This document shows positions 34,773-45,887 of a DNA stretch of 64,000 nucleotides, piece after piece (within the stretch, counting starts at the first letter, position 1; every line of letters starts with the position of its first letter). The notes below the pieces were generated by a model, which was given only the letters and a program-made list of their open reading frames with translations, searched no databases and was not told where the DNA came from. The stretch is from Armillaria gallica (Eukaryota > Basidiomycota > Agaricomycetes > Agaricales > Physalacriaceae): contig JBANDB010000002.1 in assembly GCA_037576215.1 (NCBI GenBank), positions 6,386,001-6,450,000 of the forward strand, in the 5' to 3' direction. The position numbers and the translations under genes were made by a program.

Positions 34773-37110
34773 GTTGATATCTGCTCTTTGTATGCATATC
34801 ATTTGTACCGTCTCTGCTTGTTATGCCCTGGTTTCCCATTTGTAAGAGGTTTCAATATCATCACACATTAACTGATTGTTGGTAGATGATCCTAGATCAG
34901 ACGGATCAATACTTGTCTGGCAACTTCTACTGGATCCTTGACATTTACATGGGAGCAAACACTCATGTTAATATATGCTGAGGCCTGAAACCCATAGCGA
35001 GGGTGGCGTATAAGAAGTCTTTTGCATGCCCAAGCCATCTGAAGTCAATAATTATAAATGTATTTCTCAGGCCTGCTATGGAACATCGGGAGTCATAGAG
35101 GGTGGACTGGGAAAGGAAGCGCCTCGGTGAAGATTGGAAACCCCATATCCATAACCCTAAGTACCACAAGACAAAAGACAACTATATTCATACAGAAGAA
35201 TGGGGGCAGTGACAATAAGTATCAAATTCAAGCCAGACCTAAAATTGAATGCCCTTGATGAAATGCTGAATAGAGGCACCTCAGGGCACAAGGACGTTGA
35301 TCAATGGTAAGATACTATAAAGTCCATCTCCTGACCCTCTCTATTGAATGAAAATGTCAGAGCGGTCAACTAGGCTGAGGCAGAAATACCAGGGACACTC
35401 GGTGCAAAGACAAACAGCATATTTTTCGGTGGTAGTGTACAACCTTATTTTCTTGTGCTGCAGGTAACCAATGTCTAAGGGTCGATCAGTATCAATGACA
35501 TTGATCCGCAATAATCAGCTCAATTTCTGAATCACCTTCAGCCCATGTATAGGCATTCATTAAACTGGCTTGCTCAATCTTTGGCCTGGCCTATTGTATG
35601 TGTTCTGGAACTCATAACATTACGCGAGGGATAAGGTCCCGCTAGAACTTTGGATCACCATACTTACTCACCTTCTTAGCAGTGTTGAGTCGATTGTTCA
35701 TCTCAATCTCCCACGTAAAAGGCACGGTGTTCCGAATATCCTGATGTGGCATGTTTTCAGCTCTCAGCGCAGGGAGCGTTGTGCTGAAACTTAGCGCTCT
35801 TGCATGCTATTGCGTACCCACTTTCTATTAAATATGTATGCATCAATTTATGTTCAATTCGCAACTTGGAGACTTAAAGTTGGCGATGTAAAAATGCACA
35901 CATTCACATTCACATCAAATTCACATAGTAATTATGAACAATTATGAACAGGAAAACTAATACCTATGCTTGTGAGTCATGACAAGAAGTCAGTGGATAC
36001 TTTTGAAGTGCATCAAGCTCCATCCGAACAGATGCATTGCAAGCACGTGGAGCAAGTAATGAGATTTCTCTTCATTGACATCACAATGCCAAATGTGGAT
36101 GTTGCTGCTGCAATGCCGTGACGGCTTGACTTGTTGTTTTAGCACTGCATCATGGTTTTGTAGATTGGAATATGCTGGCTCTTCATTCAAGGCTGAAAAA
36201 TACATAGCTATGAAGCACAATTTACTATTCAAAACCTTTCACATCTGTCCAAAGGAGTGCAGGGTACTAGTCTTCAATACAAATCTTGTACTTACGAATT
36301 TCTGCCAGTGGCATCGGCATGACTGAGCCAAATACTTGCTGGCTCGGGGAGAGGGGGGCATATGCCAGTTATTCGCTTCCAAATTCGGTCTTTTACGTAT
36401 GGCATCGAGATTGAACAATAAACTATGCACTCCCTTCTTAGGCATTCGAAGATAAAATGCTAACTACAGCAGTATAGATAAATACACGACAATCTCAATC
36501 TTGGGAACCATGAATGGTAAACTGTTGTGGCTGGGGCTTGTTATGGCCTTCATGATAAACGTTGCAAGAGATTTTTAACTTCGAAGTGAGTAGTTAAATG
36601 CATATATCTTCTTCAAGGTCCATCTTATGACATGTTCAGAATATTTCCTCGATCACTGGCAGCAAAGGCTCTGATCCCGATAGAACATATCAAAGGGGTG
36701 ACTCCAAGGGAATGAGGGCTTCCAGCGTAGTCTTGGGATCAGAATCATTTACAGTAAGAAGATTACTTCATGGTCAGTGGCGGCGGCATAGGATATTTAT
36801 AATCTTGACTACCTTATGAGGAATTGCACCACATTTTTAGCCTTTAGGTGGCAATAGCCTTTATCCCGAGGCCATGTACAAAAATGCTATTACTTACATG
36901 AACCTGACATTTCCAGAAACTTCAGAACTTCTGGGTCGGCACTTCGCATACTTCTGAAATAGACTTAGCCATTAGTTACCGAAAAAATCGAGTCATGGGT
37001 ATAAATATCAACAGGACGTTATGATACAGTTTGCTGCCTCTCCCATTTCTCTCCAACTCGAAGATGATCGAAGACAACTGACTTATACAGGTATACCGGA
37101 GCGCCACGAC
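34773..37110. other. No feature recognised
   Basis: About 2.3 kb, AT-leaning, only short frames. No repeat of the other regions was noticed. Confidence 0.35.
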
Positions 37111-38529
37111 ATGGTAGATTGGAACTCTCCTGAGGAACTCACACATGACCATGGTCAGTCAGTTGTTTGTTTTAAATATTGCATAGGACTTGCAGTTTAC
37201 CCCATCCGACATAGCGTCATTCTCGAATATCATACATACAATGCTCGGCGTGTACGCATGAGTGTCTGTCCAATCAGCGAAGTATCACTTACTCGACATT
37301 CATAGATGGGAAATCATCCTTTTGTTCAATTACGATTTGCAGCGGATCTCAAGGGCAAAACCATTTCAGTGGCCAATGGTAGGCATATAATACCTTCATT
37401 CTATGTTCTATATATTACTCTTAACGCAAACATGTCCAGATATTTTACTTGTGCAACAGATATTTTGTACTTGTTGCTCTCGTTGGAATGTACATCCCTT
37501 TTCTGTTACAAGTAGCTGATCCAGAGCTAATTATTATTGGATTAGCACTGTCTCGATAGACGTGAGGAGGTGAGAAATGGCTTCCAGTGCAGAAATCTCT
37601 CTTCCGCTCATTTCGATAACCTTCAGTCTGAGCAGCTACCAGTGTAAAATCATATACATTGTCGACGAGGTACTTCTACTTCCTGAATGCTATGAGTTGC
37701 GCTAAGGGTATTTCCAAATTAGGTTTTTGGAAGTGCATCCATCGGCCTAGCTTCCCTCAACCTTTCCCTGCGAACGTATGCCCCCATTCTGATTCAACCA
37801 CATTTCCCGAGTCTGACATGCTACAGAATCGCTGCATGGGGTTGCCATATCAAAATTGTCTTACCAATCTCCATTCTAATCTTGGCTCATTGGTCCCTTC
37901 TGCTTAATGGCACGATATCCTTTATCTTGTTCAAATGCTAAGCATTTATTATGGTAACAGGTATACTAGTCAGAAGCAACTGGTTACCAGAATTGGGGAC
38001 CTGTGCCATAGCGAAGATGAACAACAAGATGTTGGCGGTCACATCTATCTTTACAATGGTTTTTGACCTCGTGATATTGCTCTTAACTGGGTGGAAGTTA
38101 CGCATGAAGCACATATAGGTATATTTATTCCCTTCCTCAATGAAATTCTGACTGATTTTCATTACAGCATTCCGGAAGCAATAGTACTACGATCAGGGAT
38201 CAGTAGCCTGGTTTTTGGCGATGGATTGATCTATTTCTTGGTGACATTTGCTGTGAATTTAACGGCCACAATGAGTGTCGATGTGCATTTGATCATTTCC
38301 TGACTTTCTTCAGGTCTTAATGCTCTTGAATCTCAATGCCGTGATGTCCATAGCTGCCAATGTCCCAGCAGTAGTATTATCTATGGTGTGTAGAGGGAAA
38401 CAAATGCACGCATGTTAGTTCTGACTGAAATTAATGGCATAGATTTTTGCTTATTGAGCAGTGCGCCACTTGAGTCAATACAGCGTTGTGAAGTTGGTGT
38501 ATGGCCGCTGCAAGTTTCATCCATACTGA
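37111..38529 (+). CDS. Multipass membrane protein of a mushroom-specific family (probably decayed)
   Basis: Exon pieces on the plus strand follow a family order that I recall from Agaricomycetes. MVDWNSPEEL at 37111. WEIILLFNYDLQRIS...FQWPM to 37378. A 61-nt GT-AG intron, then IFYLCNRYFVLVALVG from 37440. IGLASLNLSLRTYAP at about 37742-37790, followed by a long hydrophobic helix ending LILAHWSLLLNG. LLAVTSIFTMVFDLVILLLT-like helix (with M for the first L) near 38025-38085. LVFGDGLIYFLVTF near 38200-38245. LLNLNAVMSIAANVPAVV from 38322. This predicts about seven membrane helices. The function of the family is unknown. A TGA interrupts the last segment at 38455-38457 and a TAG occurs near 38116, so either splicing is more complex or the copy is inactive. 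The segment ends with TGA at 38527-38529. Confidence 0.6.
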
Positions 38530-41500
38530 ACCTCAGTTCCAGCACCACCTTCAGATTTTGAACGGAATCAAATCAGAATGAGGTGGATGAAATACACATC
38601 AACATAGGTTGCAGCCCTTACACTGGTGCAGTCTTATCATTGAGTTTCTATGATAGATGGAGACCTTCCAACCTCCTCATCACGTCCTGACATATCCGCA
38701 ATCCTCCCAGGAGTCAGTAGATAACATGGCAGAGGAAGCCTCCTCGCATAGTAAAGGGGGTGGTACTTGATCTACGGATACCATTTCCCTCGTGAATCTA
38801 AGATGTATATAGCTCAAATGGCATGAAAACACTGTGGCACAGCTTTTTGGACACCACTTTGCACTTATAACGCAGTCTTCTTGTCACTTTGACTTGGACG
38901 AAGATGTGGGAAAACTGGGACGAGGTGGCTACATTGGGTAGCATCAATGTTTTTACTATTTCATCGATGTAACTTTCCTTTGAACTGTGGAGGTTATCCA
39001 GCCAGTGAGCAAAGCCCTCTCCACCATTCTGCCAATCTTCCTTGTCCACATAAGTTCACTCGCCACAAGGCTAAATTTTTGGGACGCCCTTCGGACCATT
39101 AATCAGGCTGTACTAAGACTATCAGCGCACTTTCCGGTCTCGCATGGTGAGTTTCGGCCTATCTCATGGTGATCACCCCTTAGCGATCTGGAAAAGGCTC
39201 CAATGAAGAGCACAGAGGTGGGAGGAGGCAATGTGCTGTTAATTTGGGATGGAATCATGGGGATGGCTGACACGAGGCTGATTGAGTGCCTGTAAAGGGA
39301 GTGGCAATTGACATAGAATGGGATCGAAATGCTGTAAACATGCCGTCACCCATATGCACCGAACTCAGACAAATTGGCCATAAGATGCTTGATGTCACCA
39401 GTAAAGGCTTTGTAGTGGGGAGGGGTGATAAGACTTACCTGAAACCAAAGAATCTTCTGCTAGCCAGCAGGCAGGAAGGCACAAAACGCTGTTTGCCACC
39501 GTCGAAGGAACTGCAGACTCGATGTCTTGCACATTGCTGGTGAATGGCGTGTTGGTGCGGGTGCTGTTACCAGCAGGATGGTAGAGGGTCATGCAGGTAG
39601 ATGGGGGTGGGTGAGTGATTTGTCAAACGGCCGCTATTTCTGCACTATTCCATTGAGTAGAGCAAGCTTCAGGCGGTGACCGAAGTGCAAGTGTCAAAAA
39701 ATCGAGATGTGCAAAATTCCGTTACTGCAAACATCACAGTCAGATTGTAAGTCTGACAGTGCCAGCTGCAGCTTTCAAAAGAAGGAAGCACTGCATTGTC
39801 GCCGCAAAACGGCATACTACACATTGAAACTGTCACATTCTGTAACACTGAATCCAACATACCTCTCATTTTTCATGCATCCCTCCAGCGATAGGTCCAG
39901 ATTTTTTTGTTTTGAACCCTTACAATGGGCCTTAATCATGCCTCCAAGTCATTCCGAGGCTGTTCCATGCTACAGATGTGAAACCGGAGGCAGCTGGTCC
40001 TTACAAAGGTTGACTTCAGCCAGTTTTCACTACCTCACAACGTTTTGCACCTACAAATAAATTACTGTGCGGTATTAGCCATATACATTCATTGAAGTAT
40101 CCAAAAAACCCTGAAGCCAATGACTTGCTAAAATGTGCTAAAAACCGAAATTTGCACATCGCAATCCATTTGCAGATCTTGATCACCCATAGTACTGCTT
40201 TTCTCTGCCCTGCCTTCCTGTCTTTGGATGCCAGATCCTTTCCATGTCCTATGACAAAGTGAATGGGGTCATTCCGGACTCCATTCCTCTCTCTCATCGA
40301 TCTAGGTCTGTGTTATCTGCTCACATTCTTTGTGCCTGGAATTTGCTTGTAGTGTCTGGTCGCGTTTTTTGTTGCCGTGTACAAACGTGAGATTAATTGT
40401 GGAGGTGCTTTTTTCTACCTCTGAACGTGAATATCATGATCAACGATAGCTTTCTCCCCATATTATTGTCGCTGGATGTCGACCGGCCACCCAGGTCTGT
40501 ACTTTCAAAATTCTTTGATACTTATAGCTTTCAGAATCCTGACCAGTATCATTCAGGTTAATTCTCCAGGCATATGGAGCAACCCGGCTCTTTTATGCTG
40601 CCAGATGAAGCTTAAGTTAGGCTACACCAGCAAGAGCTCTTTGAGATACAGAAGCGACCCGAAACCTGTGGCCTTGTCCTTCCATTGCTGGACCATGAAG
40701 GCCCGAATGTTTTTTTAGGCGCTCATACCGTGCAAGTGAAGGTTGCATGTGATTGGCGAGCGGTTGCTCTGCTATGAAATGATCTAGGGCCGTAACAATG
40801 TGTAGGTTGTCTTCTCCAGAGGACCAGGCCATACCACTCCGCAATCTGCTCACTGAACTAATAGCGCACTCAACGCCATTATGGGTCCATTGAAATTTGC
40901 CTCCTTTACACGCATTGTTGAAATGATGGTTTATGCAATACATCATTGTGTATTGATGCTTAGGTAGACCAAACAATCAGATTTCAGATGTAAGTCACTC
41001 TGCCAATCCAAGGCTCGATACTGAACCTTCCTCAGTTATCAGTGGGCTAATCAATGCATAGGTGCAGTGCATTTCTATGCAGTAATTCCTGCTGGTCATC
41101 CTTTAGGTCCTATGTTATTCGAGATAAGATGCTGGTCTACTTCATGCATAGCTTGATGCAAGAGCTCTCAAATCGACCAGATCCCAATCAAAGCTGGGAG
41201 GTGTGCCCATTTACTATGCATAACTTGCTGTGCTCAACTTCTTCGTTGAGTAATATAATCAGCGCTTCACTGCTTATTATCTCTTCAAGAGGCCTTAGAC
41301 CATGGCAAGTTGCCTGGCTTGACCCGGCATTTCAACCTCGGGGTTATAGGCCAATTGCCACCTGGCATTAATTCTGAGGGTTGCTTGATTTAGCGAACAA
41401 CAAGGCTACGTGGTAAATGTATTCACCTATTATCATGTCCCATTCACCATCACCTATGAATACATCGCCACTCGTGTGTACAGTGAGTCGTCCAAGTTCA

Positions 41501-42439
41501 AAGTAGCTCAGGAGGAAGAAGAGAAGGGTAAGTGGATGCTGCGACATATCTGTGGGGCGAGTGTGGCAAGGTTTTATGCACTTGCCCATAACTGACCATG
41601 CATCAGGCCATGATGCTCCAGCATACACTATATTTCATGCTTGGAGGACATCTAACATTCATGAAATTCATAGAGCCATACTCAGGCCAGAAACGTGCGA
41701 AGAGTGCAACCAACTAATGCCAAGGCGAGAGGAAGGAGACGAGAGTAAAAGAGATGGCCCTCACGTATAATAGTAGCAGTTTTACAGGAAAGGTCAAGGA
41801 GGGTGAATCCCTGAACACCAAAGACATTTCATACATCGATCTGTTGAGAAGCACTAAGAGTATCGCCAAGAACTTAAAGCAACGTGACTAAGGCTATATG
41901 GACACCACCTGACAGAGATGCGTGATCCACACCCTACCTTCTGGCATGTACTATTGCATGATGTCCAGGTCGATATGTGTGGAGAGAAATCAGTATGCGA
42001 GTTAGATGTCCTTGTAGTGTACAAATCCCGCATAGCTTCAATCTGCAGCTAATAAAGCCTACTTCATTCTTCCTTCCACGGTAAAATCCAGTATAACTGA
42101 GTTTGTGATCCATATATATATATGACTTAGATGGGGAGACGGCCTGGAATCTTCCAAGGAAATCTGAAGTCAGTGCACTTTCATTCAATTCAAGAACTTC
42201 GCATTATTTCAAAATTCGTCAACAGTCATCTGCCTCAAGCATACCTACATTCCCTATGGTGTTTCTCTTGTAGCCCTACAGAAAATACATCAACAACGCT
42301 ATACTCGGATTCAACAGCCTCCATTCTTTCTGCCATAAGTCTACTAAATAAGACTCCTTCCTTCTCATACGCCCATTATCAGTAGTTGCTGTGGACTCTG
42401 TATTGTCATTCAAGAGGCACATCTCGCTTGGAAGGTGGT
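38530..42439. other. 3.9 kb without a recognised gene
   Basis: Several frames of 80-120 codons exist (minus 40617-40976, plus 41054-41371, minus 41368-41628), none with motifs that I recognise. A (TA)n run is at about 42113. It may contain decayed host genes, as the flanks do. Confidence 0.35.
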
Positions 42440-44150
42440 ATGTTGCATGCGCACCTACAAGCTAGGGATGCCATTCAATATGCAAAAGATCGGTTAACAA
42501 ACGGAAGGCTCACATGTGTGTCTACATCACATACTAGTCTTCAGTCCGAGAATGACATGAACAAAAGCCCAAGCACTTACAATATACCGGGGCTGGAATG
42601 GAAACAGACCTCGTCGCTTTCACATAGACATAGCAGAGCATGTAAGATAGGTCTTGAAGCCTGGAACTGTATTAAAGGCAGACACGGTGGAAGGTAAGAT
42701 GGACCTATACCTCTCAAGGTTTCCACCAAAATTCTCATCTTTAAGTATGATATAGTGGCCTGGCCTTGAAGCTACCAAATTGCCTGTCATCCCCTTATCT
42801 GAACACTGGACAAATGTGATACTTACTGCCCTTCACAGTAGCATGACTTTGGAGGTAGAAGTCCTGGAAGTCCTGGAAGAGAGGGCTCTCTAGCTCTCTG
42901 ATTGTGACAAAGCCTGCCTTGCAGTTCCCTGTATGATCCCTCAACCTTTACAAATATCCATCAGCTAGAACCTATAGCAAAAACCAAAAAAATGGCGTAC
43001 CCTTCTGCATCCTTGGGAAAGAACACAATGTGGTGCCGCTTTCCCACAATTATAAACGTCACCTTGGGCAGCGGTTGCCTTGTGCTCTTCTCATGCCATA
43101 CTTCTTCCAGCGCCTGGTCTACATCACTCATCTCCCTTATCCTGACGCTATGAACTTCTCCTTCAGAAAGTCCATCCCTAAAGAAGAATATATGCCGTGG
43201 CATGGGGTAGTGGGTACCAAACAGTAAAACAGCAGACTTGACCATATCCTTGAGCTCGACGATGCCTTTGTTCATGAGTGAAAGCAATATATTGGGTGGC
43301 ATGCACATCGCGTGACCAGACAAGGGAGGCGATTGATGGCTGGAGTGGACTGGCATGGGACACACCGGCACCTGAAGCAGTCAGTAAGGAGAAATGGATA
43401 TGTGAAAGTACTATACCCATGATCATGAATGGCTTTCTGTGGAATTCGCCAAATGCAGGGGAATTTATCATACAATTTGTACCTCCGAGACATGCATTTA
43501 TCCTATGGACGTGAATTTAGACCCCTTGCCATCAAAGTGTCAAAGACGAAGACATACTTCAATGCCATGTTAGTTCAATACTGGGAATTTGCATAGTATA
43601 GCGTGTTACTTCGAATGCACTGTGTGGGGATGCCTAAGACGAGCCGAGGTTGAGCTGCAATGACTAACTGGGAGGATGTACTTACCAGCCATGACATCAC
43701 CCCATCGTTTGACTTGTGTGTGGACCAGGTCACCTTGGTCTGGCAACATCACAAGGATCATCTGTATCCTCCGCTCCTTCGTTCAGCCTATTCTTTGATA
43801 TATGATTTTTACCAGGTCATCCATTTCCTAAGTGTGGGCCGCTAAGCGAGGTCGGCCATGTTAATCAATCAGGACTAACCCTGAAGATGTCACTTGCATT
43901 TCCACACTTGATGGCGATTGGTGCTGACATAGTCATGCCTAGAGAATGTTCCGTTCAGTGCATGATGATACGAAGATAAAAGATAACATACCCAGTTTAA
44001 GCACTGTTCCTGTAGTGCATTTACGTAGGTCCAACAGTGCCACTTGTTATGTGTTGGAATGAGATTGAGCATGCCCCATTGCTCGAGTTTAATTGCAATG
44101 CTGAATCTTTGATAGTGGAGATTCCAGATGCTGTTGTCGGGCCACTGTAT
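42440..44150 (-). pseudogene. Decayed Argonaute (MID-PIWI part)
   Basis: Minus-strand exon remnants in order: NSIWNLHYQRFSIAI...WGMLN (MID, about 44055-44140), MILVMLPDQGD...VKRWGDVMAG (about 43690-43765), LGIPTQCIRSNTLY...ANSQY (about 43575-43650), INACLGGTNCMINSP...KPFMIMG (about 43415-43497), GAGVSHASPL...SIASLVWS (43300-43371), PRHIFFFRDGLSEGE then TFIIVGKRHH (43006-43275), GNCKAGFVTI...FYLQSHATVKG (about 42835-42940), GHYIILKDENF, and LCYVYVKATRSVSIPAPVY (about 42590-42660). Argonaute binds small RNAs and silences transposons (quelling, RNAi). The first catalytic Asp (GADVSH in the family) is Gly here (GGT, 43364-43366), there is a TGA at 43575-43577 and a frame break near 43275. The second catalytic Asp (RDG) is kept. 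The N-terminal, PAZ and linker parts were not found. Confidence 0.8.
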
Positions 44151-44611
44151 GCATCAAGCATCAAACTCTTTGTCTGAAGTAACCCATTTTTTCAGCTGCG
44201 AGAAGTCCTGAATAAGGATGGACTTAGAGTTGTATTGAGATAGACTCATGCATTTGAAGCGCATATGAATGCCTCAAATATTTGATAGTTTCCACCCTGG
44301 GTGGTGGCCACATCACCAGCAGTCATAGACCACACCCTCCAGAGTGTGAATCTTAACATTCTAATCCGACGTGAATCTCTGAGAAATCAGTCGGTAAGAG
44401 CAGACAAACCTGTCCATAATTTACCCTGGTCGATGCTTCGACTATCTTGTGAACATAATTCTTTCCAATATGTCGTGATTCAAAGAAATCTACTGTGCTT
44501 CGAGACACAAGTTCAGTCCAGCCAAGGGAAGAGGCCAAATTCATTATGTTGTCCCACCGAGGTGACTCTGCTGTATAGAATATGAGAAACTGCTTCACTA
44601 CTTGTTCGATG
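44151..44611 (-). other. Unassigned stretch between Argonaute and M16 remnants
   Basis: A minus-strand frame at 44353-44598 is open for 81 codons with no motif that I recognise. It could be a piece of either neighbour. Confidence 0.3.
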
Positions 44612-45113
44612 CTATGAAAGAAACAACAGTTTCATGCATGTAATCAAGAAAAAGACATTGCGCAGTTGCCAGTATAACGTTATGTTATTCCTTATTGAGC
44701 ATGCGATACATGGAGCAGGAGAAAGTGGCGTACTGAAGCCATCGGGAATCAAATACGTCGTTAATTTGAACATCTCGATGCCCCTTCTAAGATTCTGAGG
44801 TCCCAAGCTTAAACCTGTGATCCAGCCCTTGTTCTTGAGATACGAATAGAACGATCTGGGGTCTTCGCGGCAAACGAGATGGGGCATGAATTTGGAAGGT
44901 TTATGGTGCTAGAAGGGTACCTGGTACTCCAAGGGAAACGAGAATTCCAGCGCATGCACCCTCACGATGGTTTGAACGGGTACTACCATCTGCATAGAGT
45001 ATCAGAAAATCAATGGAAGCAAAACAGACAGGTTCACGTATGCCTAGCTGATCTGGCCCCAGTGGATGTTCAGTGAGCCTGGGGAGGATCAACACCATGG
45101 TTAGAGAGGACAC
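44612..45113 (-). pseudogene. Fragment of an M16 (insulinase-type) metallopeptidase
   Basis: The minus strand reads QTIVRVHALEFSFPLEYQ, then a TAG at 44909-44911 where the family has Trp, then HKPSKF, YLKNKGWITGLSLGPQNL and MFKLTTYLIPDGF. This is the middle of insulin-degrading-enzyme-like M16 proteins, between the two peptidase halves. DELSELVSSL just upstream (about 45100-45125) also fits. The HXXEH active site is not present in the window. Only about 180 residues remain, with a stop and frame breaks. Confidence 0.65.
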
Positions 45114-45887
45114 GAGCTCAGATAGCTCATCCAGGGAATCTGGAGATCATCATCATTAGATAATTGCATTGAGGACGTTGGAGCTTCCAGCGAGTGAAGA
45201 CCACTGAAGACACAAGACCTATGGCATTAAGTCCAAGCTGGACTTAGGTGGCCATGCCATCCTTGCCCATGGAGACACATCAGTATATGATGTTCATGAT
45301 GTTCATCTAAAGATGCTGTTCAATATACTGTCTGCAGATGTTGGTCACTCACCTGCTCATCTTGATGAATTGATACTCAACCATCTCAATCTTAAGGATA
45401 AGTCTCCTATCCTAAGAGTAGTCTCGAGAAAAGATACAACCTTCAGACCAAAACAACAGGCGCTCATCTACATTGATATGCGGTTAACACCAAAACTTAC
45501 GGCCAGCTAAACAAAGTGCAACTTACCATGAATGGCTCCATCCACCAGAATGCATAGTACATGGCTGCACAACCATCTTCAGAGTGGCCTTGCCTTGGGA
45601 CATGACTTGAGGCACCTTCCTGTTGTGCGGGCTTCAGACGCTATACATGGCCCTTGTGACATTCCATCTTCAGACTAGCCTTCTGTCACCTCAACTCATC
45701 TTAAGACGCTCATATCAAAAACACAAATATATGCTATATTATATCAGCCTGTATGGTACATTTTTACTGTGGGAGACATCAGTAAGGGCCACACTTATCA
45801 ATGAAAATAGTCTTATGTGTGATGGTAGATTTCAATCGCAATCAGCCTACAAGAATTCTGAGCTTTCGTTAGTTGTTGCAGTCACCG

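Noticed and set aside
43660..43845. Plus-strand frame resembling a membrane-protein fragment (DQVTLVWQHH)
   Set aside because: It is antisense to the Argonaute segment MILVMLPDQGD...VKRWGDV, which fits the neighbouring Argonaute exons.
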